A DNA stretch of 64,000 nucleotides from Streptomyces odontomachi (GCF_024435355.1 NZ_JAMJWG010000023.1:99689-163688), one strand, 5' to 3'. Shown: positions 1 to 7,886, numbered from the stretch's first letter. Numbers and translations: made by a program. The notes: generated from the sequence alone by a model not told the origin.

Positions 1-337
1 CTTTGGCCCGTAGCTCGATGCCCTGGCAGGCGTCGGTCTTCGTGCGGTAGATCAACGCCGGCTTGCTCCAGGCCCTGGCCTGAGGGCTGTAGTGCTGCTC
101 GACAAGCCCCTTGCCTCGTCGGTAGTGCATGGCCACCCGGCGGCCGTCGTCGAGTTTCACCACGGCGTCGTACGGGCTGGGGCCGCCGCTCCAGGGTATG
201 TCGCTCTTCTCCAGGGGGGAGGCGTTTGAGCGTGCGTCCTTCGCCGGCGGGTGGTCCTGACCGCATGCTGACACTGCCATCGTCAGCAGCAGGGCCGTCG
301 AGCCCCAGGACAGCGCCTGCGCGGCGCACTTGTGCAT
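1..337 (-). CDS. Putative secreted lipoprotein, 3' part cut by window edge
   Basis: The reverse strand reads from an ATG at 337 into the window edge, giving 112 residues of an incomplete protein. Residues 1-25 form a lipoprotein signal: a short charged start, a hydrophobic stretch and a lipobox ending AVSAC. The next part is polar and contains a tryptophan/tyrosine-rich segment with one further Cys. The start is supported by GGGAGG about 7 nt upstream. It is probably exported and lipid-anchored on the outer face of the membrane. I do not recognise a family; the rest lies outside the window. Confidence 0.6.
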   Translation of the reverse strand, partial: MHKCAAQALSWGSTALLLTMAVSACGQDHPPAKDARSNASPLEKSDIPWSGGPSPYDAVVKLDDGRRVAMHYRRGKGLVEQHYSPQARAWSKPALIYRTKTDACQGIELRAK

Positions 338-411
338 GCCATGCCTCCCGTCACTTCACGCCGGCGTAGGACTCCTGGGTGATTCGGAGCCGCGCACTCG
401 CACGCGCACTC

Positions 412-1308
412 TCACTCTCGTTCCGCTAGCTGACCCAGGTCCGGATCCAGGTCCAGGTCCAGGTCCAGGTCCACGGGATCCTTCCTGCGGAGCGCAGCCT
501 TGGCGCCGCGAACGGAGCTGACCAGGGCCGTTGTCGACGCGGCAACGGTGATGGTGAGCATGGGTACCGTCAAGGCCTGACCGGCGTCGCTGTCGTTCAC
601 GCTCAATGCGGCGACGACCGCGACGCAGGCGATGCCCGTCGTCGTCACGGCCAACGCCATGACGACTCCGGACATGGCCAGCAGCCGCAGGACCCTGGCA
701 GACGGTTGGCATCGGGTGACGACGACGGCGGGTGTCACCGCCATGGCTGTGAGGAACGCCGCCGGCCCCAACAACCCCAGAACCTCGACCCAGTACAGGG
801 GCGGCGGACCGATCGAAGCGAACGCTACGAGCAGCTTCCCCACGATGTACGCGAGCAGCGTCGGGACGAGAACCACCAGGGGGTGCCAGGCGGCCCAGTT
901 GCCCGTTCTGGAGGTCTCCGAGAGGAGCGCGATGGCGCCGATCAGCGCGATGAGCCCGCCGCCGTACATGGCGTACTCCGCAACGTCGAGCAGCCGGCGC
1001 ACCAGCTCCGGAGCCGGCCAGAGGGCATCGGACAGTATCAGGCGCAGCATCGGCAGGGCGTACAGCGCGGCGCACCAGGTGACCCAGGTGGTGGCGACGC
1101 TCGCCTGCATGCGGCGGCGGCGTCCTTCGGTGGACTCGTCGGGTATCACCGGGTGGAGCCACGCCCGCAGCGCGCCGATGAGGAGGTCCGCGACGACGCC
1201 CGGACCAGCGCCGGTGTCCTCGACCAGCGCTTCGAGTTCCAGGCCGTAGCGCTCCCGGAACGAGGGAGGGTACGCCCGTAACGCCAACCGGGCTGCCATT
1301 TCGATCAT
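412..1308 (-). CDS. Multi-pass membrane protein coupled to PadR regulator
   Basis: A 298-residue protein with about six hydrophobic helices between roughly residue 65 and 275 (for example the stretches starting WVTWCAALYALPM, MYGGGLIALIGAI, WHPLVVLVPTLLAY). Its N-terminus resembles the short soluble lead seen in membrane proteins that follow PadR regulators in actinobacteria. The ATG at 1308 overlaps the PadR stop as ATGA, so the pair is translationally coupled. The C-terminus carries an Asp-Leu dipeptide run made by a 6-bp DNA repeat near 440-475. No catalytic motif is visible. Such partners are usually the regulated target of the PadR protein; the substrate, if any, is unknown. Confidence 0.75.
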   Translation of the reverse strand: MIEMAARLALRAYPPSFRERYGLELEALVEDTGAGPGVVADLLIGALRAWLHPVIPDESTEGRRRRMQASVATTWVTWCAALYALPMLRLILSDALWPAPELVRRLLDVAEYAMYGGGLIALIGAIALLSETSRTGNWAAWHPLVVLVPTLLAYIVGKLLVAFASIGPPPLYWVEVLGLLGPAAFLTAMAVTPAVVVTRCQPSARVLRLLAMSGVVMALAVTTTGIACVAVVAALSVNDSDAGQALTVPMLTITVAASTTALVSSVRGAKAALRRKDPVDLDLDLDLDPDLGQLAERE

Positions 1309-1625
1309 GCGCCGGCCACCCTCAGCCGGGTCAGCCCGGTGCGGGCGAAGCGGGCCATCGCCCGGAGTCTGTCGTCGAGCACTGTCTGGCCTTCCGCGGT
1401 GAGGCGGTAGGGCCGCCTGCGTTCGTCCCCGTCCAGCGGGGCGACCAGGCCGCGTTCCTCCAACCGCGCGATGGCGGCATACAGCGTGCCTGGTCCCAGC
1501 TTGATGGACGTCTGCTCGTCGACGTCCTTGATGATGGCGTAGCCGTGCTTGGGGCCGTCGGCCAGGCTGGCCAGGATCAGCAGCGCGGGTTCGGCCCATC
1601 CGACGCGGTCCCGTTGACGCGGCAC
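1305..1625 (-). CDS. PadR-family transcriptional regulator
   Basis: About 106 residues that match the PadR winged-helix core: the segment around LLILASLADGPKHGYAIIKD is helices 1-2 of the wing, followed by the typical GPGTLYAAIARLEERGL recognition-helix region and the YRLTAEG wing. The start is set at GTG 1625 because a strong GGGAGGA sits about 5 nt upstream; a longer reading from a TTG at 1643 would start inside that ribosome site. It is the first gene of a two-gene unit with the membrane protein behind it. PadR proteins are usually repressors that respond to small hydrophobic ligands. A near-palindrome at 1655-1673 in the promoter is the likely autoregulatory site. Confidence 0.88.
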   Translation of the reverse strand: MPRQRDRVGWAEPALLILASLADGPKHGYAIIKDVDEQTSIKLGPGTLYAAIARLEERGLVAPLDGDERRRPYRLTAEGQTVLDDRLRAMARFARTGLTRLRVAGA

Positions 1626-1654
1626 CCGTCCTCCCTCCCTCAACCTGAACTATT

Positions 1655-1673
1655 ACGTTATACGGTATAGCGT
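1655..1673. promoter_or_regulatory. Inverted repeat upstream of padR-like gene, likely operator
   Basis: The 19 bases read ACG, TATAC, GTATA, CGT with single mismatched bases between the blocks, giving an AT-rich near-palindrome in an otherwise GC-rich region. It lies 30 bp upstream of the padR start, where a repressor would block the promoter. Assignment to the PadR protein is inference from position. Confidence 0.5.
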
Positions 1674-1783
1674 TGTACGGGGTAGTGGTTCAGGTGTGCC
1701 AGGTCGGCCATGCCTGGGCGGGAGGCTTCGCGTGGAGGGGTCCGAGTGTCGGGCCTGCGGGTTCGGCACGGGGTGCGGGTTCG

Positions 1784-2413
1784 TCACGGGGTGTCGGGTG
1801 GCACGATGACGAGTCCGGCGACCTTCTCGTCCGCGTCGAACGCGACCCGGGCCTTCATGTCGCCGGCCTCGTAGCGCAGCGGGATGTCGACGACCGTGTG
1901 GTCGCCGATGCGCCGGACGAACGGCTCCTCATCGCCGAAGCTCTCGAACGCGCCGACCAGTCCGGCGACCGTGGCGAGGCCGCTGCCCCACACCTCGTCG
2001 GTGAACGCCTCCAGTACCTGGGCGTTGAAGGACTCCCGTGCCTCGTCCATACGGCCGTCGAGCACGGCTTTGGTGATCTCGACGGCGCGTTCCGCGGCTT
2101 CGGTCATGTGAACGGTCTTGTCCATGGGCTCTCCAGTGCGGGGATCGATGGGCTTGCCGAACCGCTGGAAGGCGGCCTGGCGGGTGACCCCGAGCACGTT
2201 GCCGATCTCCTGCCAGGTGTGACCGGCGTCCCGGGACTGCTGCACGCACAGCTTGAGCAACTGTTCGGCCGTGCTGCTCACGCTCTGGGAGCGTCGGACG
2301 AGGTCAAGGTAGGCAGGCGAGGTCAACGGGCTGGACGCCGAGGTCGCCAGGGTCGAGGCCGCTTCGGCCAGTTGGGCACTGATGGCGGCGAGGGTCGGCG
2401 GGGGATCTGTCAT
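1784..2413 (-). CDS. HTH regulator-like protein with DUF3887-type C-terminal domain
   Basis: A 209-residue soluble protein. Residues about 50-95 contain a helix-turn-helix-like stretch (HTWQEIGNVLGVTRQAAFQRFG) typical of a family of small actinobacterial sigma-like/HTH proteins. The C-terminal half (from about residue 115) alternates helix and strand in the manner of DUF3887 proteins, which are thought to be small-ligand or scaffold folds. Start ATG 2413. The ribosome site is weak and overlaps a perfect inverted repeat (2416-2432), which with a second copy (2444-2460) suggests autorepression. Ligand and targets are unknown. Confidence 0.8.
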   Translation of the reverse strand: MTDPPPTLAAISAQLAEAASTLATSASSPLTSPAYLDLVRRSQSVSSTAEQLLKLCVQQSRDAGHTWQEIGNVLGVTRQAAFQRFGKPIDPRTGEPMDKTVHMTEAAERAVEITKAVLDGRMDEARESFNAQVLEAFTDEVWGSGLATVAGLVGAFESFGDEEPFVRRIGDHTVVDIPLRYEAGDMKARVAFDADEKVAGLVIVPPDTP

Positions 2414-2415
2414 AT

Positions 2416-2432
2416 GTAAAGGTTGCCTTTAC
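2416..2432. promoter_or_regulatory. Operator-like inverted repeat GTAAAGG-N3-CCTTTAC, copy 1
   Basis: A perfect 7-bp-arm palindrome starting 3 bp upstream of the start codon of the HTH gene, covering its ribosome-binding region. Binding here would block both transcription and ribosome entry. Confidence 0.6.
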
Positions 2433-2443
2433 GGCCGATCGAT

Positions 2444-2460
2444 GTCAAGGATTCCTTTAC
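2444..2460. promoter_or_regulatory. Operator-like inverted repeat GTCAAGG-N3-CCTTTAC, copy 2
   Basis: The same palindrome as 2416-2432 with one mismatch, 28 bp away centre to centre. Two equal sites nearly three helical turns apart suggest cooperative binding of a dimer, most simply the HTH protein encoded next to it. Confidence 0.6.
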
Positions 2461-2463
2461 ATG

Positions 2464-2510
2464 TCGTCGTCTGCGTCGTCTGCGTCGTCTGCGTCGTCTG
2501 CGTCGTCCGA
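2464..2510. repeat. 9-bp tandem repeat (GTCGTCTGC-type), about 5 copies
   Basis: Perfect tandem copies of a 9-base unit, degenerating to a GCCGTCCGA-type unit at the right end. A second short repeat (a 13-base unit holding GGCTCACGGCACC) follows at about 2562-2600. Both lie between the HTH gene promoter and the 3' end of the VOC gene and appear non-coding. Confidence 0.7.
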
Positions 2511-2600
2511 GCCGTCCGAGCCGTGCGGGCGGGCCGCTGCCCGGTCCCGCCCGCGCCCTCACGGCACCCGGCTCACGGCACCCGGCTCACGGCACGCCGA

Positions 2601-2933
2601 TCACGACACGCACATGCAGAACTCGTTCCCCTCCGGATCACGCCAGACCTGCCAGAGGTCCTCTCGCATCTCGCCCACCGGCCGCGCGCCCAGTTCGGTG
2701 GCGCGCGTGACCGCCTCGGCGAAGTCGTCGGCGACCAGGTCGATGTGGACGCGGTTCTTCGCCCTCTTGGTCTCCTGGACCCGCTGAATGGCGAGGGTCG
2801 GCCCGAGGCTGATCCAGTCGGCTTCGCGTCGGGTGATGTCCAGGTCGAGCAGCCGGCTCCAGAACTCGGCCAGCAGGTCGAGGTCGTTGGCGTCGATCAC
2901 GATGCCGTTGATGCGCATGAGGCTCGGTGTCAC
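2601..2933 (-). CDS. VOC superfamily (glyoxalase-like) protein
   Basis: About 110 residues with the layout of a single vicinal-oxygen-chelate module pair: MRINGIVIDANDLDLLAEFW opens the first beta-alpha-beta unit and the end reads DPEGNEFCMC, the usual metal-site Glu strand. Members are metal-dependent dioxygenases, isomerases or antibiotic-binding proteins; the substrate cannot be told. The start is placed at GTG 2933, whose last bases overlap the stop of the upstream DinB-fusion gene (GTGA), indicating coupling; ATG 2918 is the alternative. Confidence 0.8.
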   Translation of the reverse strand: MTPSLMRINGIVIDANDLDLLAEFWSRLLDLDITRREADWISLGPTLAIQRVQETKRAKNRVHIDLVADDFAEAVTRATELGARPVGEMREDLWQVWRDPEGNEFCMCVS

Positions 2934-4189
2934 AGTCCCACCGCTCCGTCGATGCGCTCGCGGATCAGGTCGGCGTGGCCGTTGTGCCGGGCGTACTCCT
3001 CGATCATGTGGATGAGTACCCAGCGCAGCGACACCTTTCCGCGCCATGCGTCGGTGCCCGCGACATCGAGGTCCGGGGCCTCGGCGACGAGACGCTCGGC
3101 GAACGCCACCTCCTCGCGCCAGGCTTCCCATGCCGCCGCCACGACGGCGGGGTCCGGCACCGCGCCGTCGAAGGCTTCGTCGAGGTTCTCCGGCGAGGAG
3201 TGGAGCGGGGGCGCGTCCTGCCCGGCCAGCACGCATCGGAACCATCGGCGCTCCACGTCGGCCAGGTGTCGGACCAGGCCGAGCAGGGACAGCGTGGAGG
3301 GCGGGACCGTACGCCGGGAGAGCGTGGCGGCGTCCTCAACGCCGGCGCACTTCAGTTCCAGGGTGGTGCGCTGGGCCTTCAGGGAATCGGTGAGCATGGT
3401 TCGTTCGTCGCCCGTCGTGGGGCCACTGAAGCGACTCTCGGATTCGGGGGCGTCGAACAGCTCGGCCCTCCTCTTCGGGAGCGGCGCCCGCGTGGGCACG
3501 CCGGAGGCGATAGGGGAGGGGGGTCGTTCCCGGCCACTCGACCGCTCGAGCCGCTTCAACCCCTCCAGCCGCTCCAGCCGCTCCAGCCGCTCCTCAAGCT
3601 TCGCCCGGCACTGCGGCCAGTCTTGCTGCACGACGGAGTACATCGCGGAGTCGCGGAGCAGGCCGTCCTCGCCCGGTGCCCAGGACCGTGACCAGTTTCG
3701 CAGGACGCCTTCGAAGCGGGCGCCGACCGATTCGATCGCGGCGCGGGATCTGCTGTTGCGGGCGTCCGTCTTCAGGTCGACGCGCGCCACGTCCCAGTTC
3801 TCGAACGCGTGCTTGAACAGTAAGTACTTGGCCTCGGTGTTCACGCCCGTGCCCTGAGCCGACGCCGCGAGCCAGGTGAACCCGATCTCGACCGCGAAGC
3901 GCCGGTCGTCCCCGGGCCACATCCGCGGGTCCCAATACGCGGTGGCCCCGACGACCCGGCCCGTCCGCAGCGACACCTGTGCGTAGGGCGCGAGTTTGCC
4001 GGCCGCCGCGCGAGCGAGTTGCGCGTCGACGTACGCCCCGACCTCGGGGGCGGTGGGCACCCAGGTGTAGGAGTAGGAGTCCCGGTTCTCCTCCGCGGCC
4101 GCGGCCAGGCCCGACGTGTGGTGCCGGCCGAGCGGTTCCAGCCGCACCAGGGCGCCCTCCAGCATCGGCCCCTCCCATCGATTTCCCAT
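2930..4189 (-). CDS. GNAT acetyltransferase fused to DinB/DUF664 domain
   Basis: One uninterrupted 419-residue frame holds two domains that are normally separate genes. Residues 1-195 are a RimJ/RimL-type N-acetyltransferase (MLEGALVRLEPL start, EIGFTWLAASAQGTG acetyl-CoA loop, NSRSRAAIESVGARFEG end). Residues 198-216 are a charged Leu-Glu-Arg repeat made by 9-bp DNA repeats, then a Pro/Arg linker. Residues 258-419 match the DinB-like DUF664 fold (DERTML, KCAGV, LSLLGLVRHLADVERRWF, final Glu/His helix), a family linked to mycothiol-dependent transfer in actinobacteria. The start ATG 4189 has AGGAG 6 nt upstream. A separate internal start at ATG 3397 would cut into the DinB domain, so a true fusion is the better reading. 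The VOC gene is coupled downstream. Confidence 0.75.
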   Translation of the reverse strand: MGNRWEGPMLEGALVRLEPLGRHHTSGLAAAAEENRDSYSYTWVPTAPEVGAYVDAQLARAAAGKLAPYAQVSLRTGRVVGATAYWDPRMWPGDDRRFAVEIGFTWLAASAQGTGVNTEAKYLLFKHAFENWDVARVDLKTDARNSRSRAAIESVGARFEGVLRNWSRSWAPGEDGLLRDSAMYSVVQQDWPQCRAKLEERLERLERLEGLKRLERSSGRERPPSPIASGVPTRAPLPKRRAELFDAPESESRFSGPTTGDERTMLTDSLKAQRTTLELKCAGVEDAATLSRRTVPPSTLSLLGLVRHLADVERRWFRCVLAGQDAPPLHSSPENLDEAFDGAVPDPAVVAAAWEAWREEVAFAERLVAEAPDLDVAGTDAWRGKVSLRWVLIHMIEEYARHNGHADLIRERIDGAVGL

Positions 4190-4317
4190 CGGTTGCTCCT
4201 CGGGTCCGTAGACGTGGGAAGTTGTGTCCCGGGACCGCCCCGGCGAGTTCGTGCGCGGCCGGCCCGGGAGGGTGGTGACGCGCACGACTCCGTGGCGGTA
4301 CCACGGGCTCTTTTTAT

Positions 4318-4331
4318 TGCTTGTGCAAGCA
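4318..4331. promoter_or_regulatory. MarR-type operator TGCTTG-TG-CAAGCA
   Basis: A perfect palindrome with a 2-base centre in the divergent promoter between the GNAT-DinB gene and the marR gene. TTGC/GCAA-type palindromes of this size are typical MarR sites. It lies 19 bp upstream of the marR start codon. Confidence 0.6.
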
Positions 4332-4349
4332 GATAAGGTGGTCAGCAGT

Positions 4350-4868
4350 ATGGCTGCTACGCAGGGATTCCGCGAGGGGCAACGCCCCGCCGACGACGCA
4401 CAGGACGACCGCTGGTGCATGGCGGTGCGCCTGCTGGGCAACGTGGAGAAGCGGTTGGACGAGGCCCTGCAACACGGGCACGGCCTGCCGCTGTCGGAGT
4501 ACCGCGCGCTGTGCGCGCTGAGTCGACCCGACAGCGGACCCGCACTGCGTATGGGCGAGTTGGCCGACCGGATCGGGTTGCAGCACAGCACCGTGACGCG
4601 TCTCGTCGGTCGGCTCGAGGCCCGGGGGCTTGCGGAACGGGCGTCCACGGCCGGTGACGGTCGGGCGGTCGCCGCGAGCGTCACCGCGGTCGGCCGCGAG
4701 CGCTACGCGGAGGCGACGCCCACGTATCGGGCGGCGCTCGGGGAGGCCCTGGACGCCGCCCTGACCAACGTGTACCTCGCCGATCTCGCCGCCTGGGTCC
4801 TCACGGGCGAGTCCGCGGTGAGCCCTGCTTCCGACGCTCCCGACGCCGACCCGCCCGCCGACGGGTGA
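4350..4868 (+). CDS. MarR-family transcriptional regulator
   Basis: 172 residues. A dimerisation helix (VRLLGNVEKRLDEAL) is followed by the MarR winged helix: LSEYRALCALSR, MGELADRIGLQHSTVTRLVGRLEARGL (recognition helix) and a wing with DGRAVAASVT. Family members repress divergent genes until a phenolic or oxidative ligand binds. The site at 4318-4331 and the divergent GNAT-DinB gene are the likely target. The start ATG 4350 has AAGGTGG about 8 nt upstream. The C-terminal tail is Ala/Pro/Asp-rich. Its stop overlaps a GTG of the next frame (GTGA), so the downstream methyltransferase is probably co-transcribed. Confidence 0.9.
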   Translation: MAATQGFREGQRPADDAQDDRWCMAVRLLGNVEKRLDEALQHGHGLPLSEYRALCALSRPDSGPALRMGELADRIGLQHSTVTRLVGRLEARGLAERASTAGDGRAVAASVTAVGRERYAEATPTYRAALGEALDAALTNVYLADLAAWVLTGESAVSPASDAPDADPPADG

Positions 4869-4975
4869 GCGGCGTCACCGGCACCGGTCGTCCTGGCCTC
4901 CGCTCCGGCCCCCGCAGCACCGAATCGCCGACGGACACATGCCACGTGCCGACCGACCTCGCGAAGGGATCCCGC

Positions 4976-5740
4976 ATGAACACGGCTGCCAGACACTACG
5001 AGGACCTGCTCGCCGAGCACTACACCTGGATGCTCGGCGGGGACATCGCATCGCTGGTGGCGGCACAGGCCGAACTCCTCGACGGGTTGGGCCTGAGGGT
5101 CAGCGCGGACGACGGGGCGACCGCCGTCGACCTCGGCTGCGGTCCAGGACCGCAGAGCCTGGCCCTCGCCCGCCTGGGCTACACGTCGGTGACGGCGGTC
5201 GACGGCAGTGCCGTGCTTCTCGACGAACTCGTGGCGCACGCCGAGCAGTACGACGTCGCGCAGGCCGTCCGGCCCGTCCACCGGGACATCCGCGGTGTGC
5301 TGCCGCACTGCGCCGAGCCGGAGTCGGCGGCGGCCATCGTGTGCATGGGCGACACCCTGCCGCATCTGCCCGACCGGGTCGACGTGCAGGAACTGATCGC
5401 GGACTGTGCCACGGCGCTTCGCCCGGGCGGGAGTTTCGTCGCCACCTACCGCGACCTGACCGGGGAACTCCGCGGCACGGACCGTTTCCTGCCCGTCCGC
5501 AGCTCAGCCGACCGGATCCTCACCTGCTTCCTCGACTACCTCGACGAGGACACCGTCCTGGTCCACGATCTGCTGCACACCCGCCGTGCCGACACCTGGG
5601 ACCTGAAGACCAGCAGTTATCCCAAACTCCGGCTGGCCCCGGAGTGGTTGGCCGACCAGTGCCGCGCCGCCGGCCTTGCCGTCCGACATGACGGAATCGG
5701 CCCCCGGGGCATGCGGATCCTGCACGCGGGCAAGCCCTGA
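4976..5740 (+). CDS. Class I SAM-dependent methyltransferase
   Basis: 254 residues. The motif I glycine loop VDLGCGPGPQSLALARLGY (about residues 47-65) and the acidic motif II around TAVDGSAVLLDEL define a Rossmann SAM-binding methyltransferase; the LRPGGSF motif marks the later strand. The N-terminal helix (HYEDLLAEHYTWMLGGD) is the usual cap. The methyl acceptor is unknown. ATG 4976 is chosen because of AAGGGA 6 nt upstream; a GTG at 4865 overlapping the marR stop would add 37 disordered residues. It is likely one unit with marR. Confidence 0.85.
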   Translation: MNTAARHYEDLLAEHYTWMLGGDIASLVAAQAELLDGLGLRVSADDGATAVDLGCGPGPQSLALARLGYTSVTAVDGSAVLLDELVAHAEQYDVAQAVRPVHRDIRGVLPHCAEPESAAAIVCMGDTLPHLPDRVDVQELIADCATALRPGGSFVATYRDLTGELRGTDRFLPVRSSADRILTCFLDYLDEDTVLVHDLLHTRRADTWDLKTSSYPKLRLAPEWLADQCRAAGLAVRHDGIGPRGMRILHAGKP

Positions 5741-5805
5741 CCGCGCTCGCCACCCCGGGTCCGGATCCGGGACCCGGTGGGCTGCCGGTAGGGAACCGAC
5801 GACAC

Positions 5806-5836
5806 GCGGGGCCCGTCCGGTATGGCCGGGCCCCGC
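5806..5836 (+). terminator. Strong hairpin between methyltransferase and Cys-rich peptide genes
   Basis: GCGGGGCCCG pairs perfectly with CGGGCCCCGC across an 11-base loop. It lies between two converging genes and could end both. There is no U-run, as is common in streptomycetes. Confidence 0.65.
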
Positions 5837-5917
5837 ATGTCGTACGGCGGGTGCGTCGCGGTGGCCGCGGTGCGGCGGTCACCGCGACGCGGTGAGACGG
5901 TCACCGCGGTGGGGTGT

Positions 5918-6082
5918 TCAGCCGCAGTTGCCGCCGCACTGACAGGGCGATCCGGACTGGCAGCCGCAGCCACAGCCGGAGCCGCAGCCGCAGGCGCCGA
6001 GCAGTGGCAGGCGGTGCGCGGCTTCGGGCGCACGGTCTGCGATGGGTACGTCGGTGGTCGAGGGCGTCGGGGAATCTGTCAT
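5918..6082 (-). CDS. Cys/Gly-rich mini-protein, metallothionein-like or RiPP-precursor-like
   Basis: 54 residues from ATG 6082, with a strong GAGGAGG about 5 nt upstream. Residues 1-30 are Cys-free (Ser/Thr/Pro then an amphipathic helix ending RLPLLGA). Residues 31-54 hold eight Cys in 24 positions, as CXC pairs separated by Gly, Ser and Gln. This pattern fits a small metal-thiolate protein that would bind copper or zinc in the cytoplasm. The leader-like N-terminus would also fit a peptide precursor, but no modifying enzyme is near. The ribosome site and clean boundary make it likely to be real. Confidence 0.65.
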   Translation of the reverse strand: MTDSPTPSTTDVPIADRAPEAAHRLPLLGACGCGSGCGCGCQSGSPCQCGGNCG

Positions 6083-6461
6083 GGATCCTCCTCGAAGGCG
6101 CGGATGCCGCGAAGGCACGGATGCCTCAGAACCGGGACGTCCTGGGGCAGGGATGCCTGTGGGTGCATTGCATGCCCGCTTCCTTGGGCGCATCAAGGGC
6201 GCACGGGGGCTCGGCACCCGTTCCCGCAGGCGGACGGGTCCCGTCCGTACACCGCACCGTGCAGGGTGGCCAACCCGAGCGCACACACGACGACACACCC
6301 CCCGGCACGCGCCATGGGCGCACCACTCGGTGCGCACGCCCGAGCGCGCGCCGCCTTGCCCACTGCGTCACCGCACGCGTCGGCCCCGTGCTCCTGGGCT
6401 CGACTGCCGACGCGCGTAATTTGGCTGGTCCGAGCTCCTACGCGGCTGGTAGGAAACGGAC
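6083..6461. other. Intergenic region, 379 bp
   Basis: It separates two divergent genes and should hold both promoters. I see a short imperfect repeat of GCGGATGCC/CACGGATGCC at about 6098-6125 next to the Cys-rich peptide, and TCCTAC-N7-GTAGGA just upstream of the right-hand gene (about 6436-6453). No convincing gene or RNA is visible. Confidence 0.5.
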
Positions 6462-6938
6462 ATGACTACGCACGATCTCGACGCCATGGAGCGTCTCCTC
6501 GCGGAACGTGCCTGTGAGCGTGTCATCTTGGAGTTCATACGCCGGCTCGACCTGGGCGATCCGAGCACGGTCTGCGATCTCTTCACCCCGGACGGCGTCT
6601 GGGAGTGGCCGTACGACAAGCGGCGGATCGAAGGAAGGGAAGCCCTGCGCGCCTACTTCGGTTCTCGGCCGGCCGACCGCCTGTCCCGGCGGATGTGCAC
6701 GAACATCCTGGTCACGGTCGACTCACCGAACACCGCCGCGGCAACCACCTACTTCGCCACCTACCGGGTCGACGGCCACACCGAGGGCGCGCCGATTCCA
6801 CCCCGGCTACCGGCGAACATCGGCCACTACGAGGACACCTTCCGCAAGATCGACGGCACCTGGCAGATGGCGTCGCGGACCCTCGTCCTGCCCTTCGGCG
6901 GACCGACGGAACGAGTGGACGCCCCGAGCCGGCCCTGA
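6462..6938 (+). CDS. SnoaL-like / NTF2-fold protein
   Basis: 158 residues. The pattern MERLLAERACERVILEFIRRLDLGDPSTVCDLFTPDGVWEW with a later EGREALRAYF and a final HYEDTFRKIDGTWQMASR is the SnoaL-like fold of the NTF2 superfamily. These small cone-shaped proteins act as isomerases, cyclases or ligand carriers. The catalytic residues vary, so the reaction cannot be named. It stands alone and converges on phoU with only 11 bp between the stops. Confidence 0.85.
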   Translation: MTTHDLDAMERLLAERACERVILEFIRRLDLGDPSTVCDLFTPDGVWEWPYDKRRIEGREALRAYFGSRPADRLSRRMCTNILVTVDSPNTAAATTYFATYRVDGHTEGAPIPPRLPANIGHYEDTFRKIDGTWQMASRTLVLPFGGPTERVDAPSRP

Positions 6939-6949
6939 GGGCCCCTCGA

Positions 6950-7651
6950 CTAGGACTCCGCAGCCGTCACCCCCGCCTGGATCTCCGGCCGGACATCCGC
7001 CTGGAGCTCGTCGGCGTGCTCCCCGGTCACCAGGTACACCACCCGCTTGGCCACCGACACGGCGTGGTCGGCGAAGCGTTCGTAGTAGCGGCCCAGCAGG
7101 GTGACGTCGACGGCCGTTTCGATGCCGTGCTTCCAGCGGTCGTCCATCAGGTGCTGGAAGAGCGTGCGGTGCAGCAGGTCCATCGCGTCGTCGTCCTGCT
7201 CCAGCTGAAGGGCCAGGTCGACGTCCTTCGTGACGATGACCTCCGCGGCCTTCGCCATCAGCCGCTGCGCAAGCTGCCCCATCTCCAGGATCGTCGCGTG
7301 CAGGTCGTGTGGCACGGCGCGCTCGGGGAAGCGCAGCCGGGTCAGCTTGGCGACGTGCTGGGCCAGGTCGCCGGAGCGCTCCAGGTCGGCGCTCATCCGC
7401 AGCGACGTGACCACGATGCGCAGATCGGTGGCGACGGGCTGCTGGCGTGCCAGCAACGCGATCGCGCGGGCCTCCAGGTCGTGCTGGAGGTCGTCGACCT
7501 TGTCGTCCGCTCCGATCACGCTCTCCGCCAGCTTGAGATCGGCATCGAGGATGGCCGTCGTGGCGCGCCCGATCGCCGACCCCACCAGGCGCGCCATGTC
7601 GACCAGGGCATCGCCGATCGAGTCCAGTTCCTCGTGGTACGCGTCCCGCAT
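6950..7651 (-). CDS. phoU: Phosphate signalling protein PhoU
   Basis: 233 residues made of two three-helix PhoU repeats. The conserved metal-binding acidic motifs are visible in each half: VTSLRMSADLERSGDLAQHVAKL (about residues 84-106) and DVTLLGRYYERFADHAVSVAKRV (about 185-207). PhoU links phosphate transport to the PhoR-PhoP two-component system and damps PhoR activity. It is divergent from phoR across a 341-bp gap, the standard Streptomyces arrangement, and known there to be a PhoP target. Confidence 0.97.
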   Translation of the reverse strand: MRDAYHEELDSIGDALVDMARLVGSAIGRATTAILDADLKLAESVIGADDKVDDLQHDLEARAIALLARQQPVATDLRIVVTSLRMSADLERSGDLAQHVAKLTRLRFPERAVPHDLHATILEMGQLAQRLMAKAAEVIVTKDVDLALQLEQDDDAMDLLHRTLFQHLMDDRWKHGIETAVDVTLLGRYYERFADHAVSVAKRVVYLVTGEHADELQADVRPEIQAGVTAAES

Positions 7652-7886
7652 GTGGCTCGCCTCTCTTGACTCGGTGTAACAGGATCCGGCCGCGCCGTCG
7701 CGACAAGCATGCGGCTGTGCGCCACATCACGCTGTGGCGCCGCACACACCCGCGGCGGCGCGGTGCGGCGGAAGGGGGCGTGTGCCCAGGGCCACCTGAT
7801 GTGGCCGGGCACCGTTCCCCGGACCGATGGGGCCCGCGTGGGCCCACGCTTTCACGGTCGGCCGCATACCCGACGGTTTACGGCAT

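Noticed and set aside
3397..4189. Splitting the fusion into a stand-alone GNAT gene ending before 3400
   Set aside because: No stop codon exists between the domains in this frame, and the best DinB start would remove conserved residues such as the DERTML motif.
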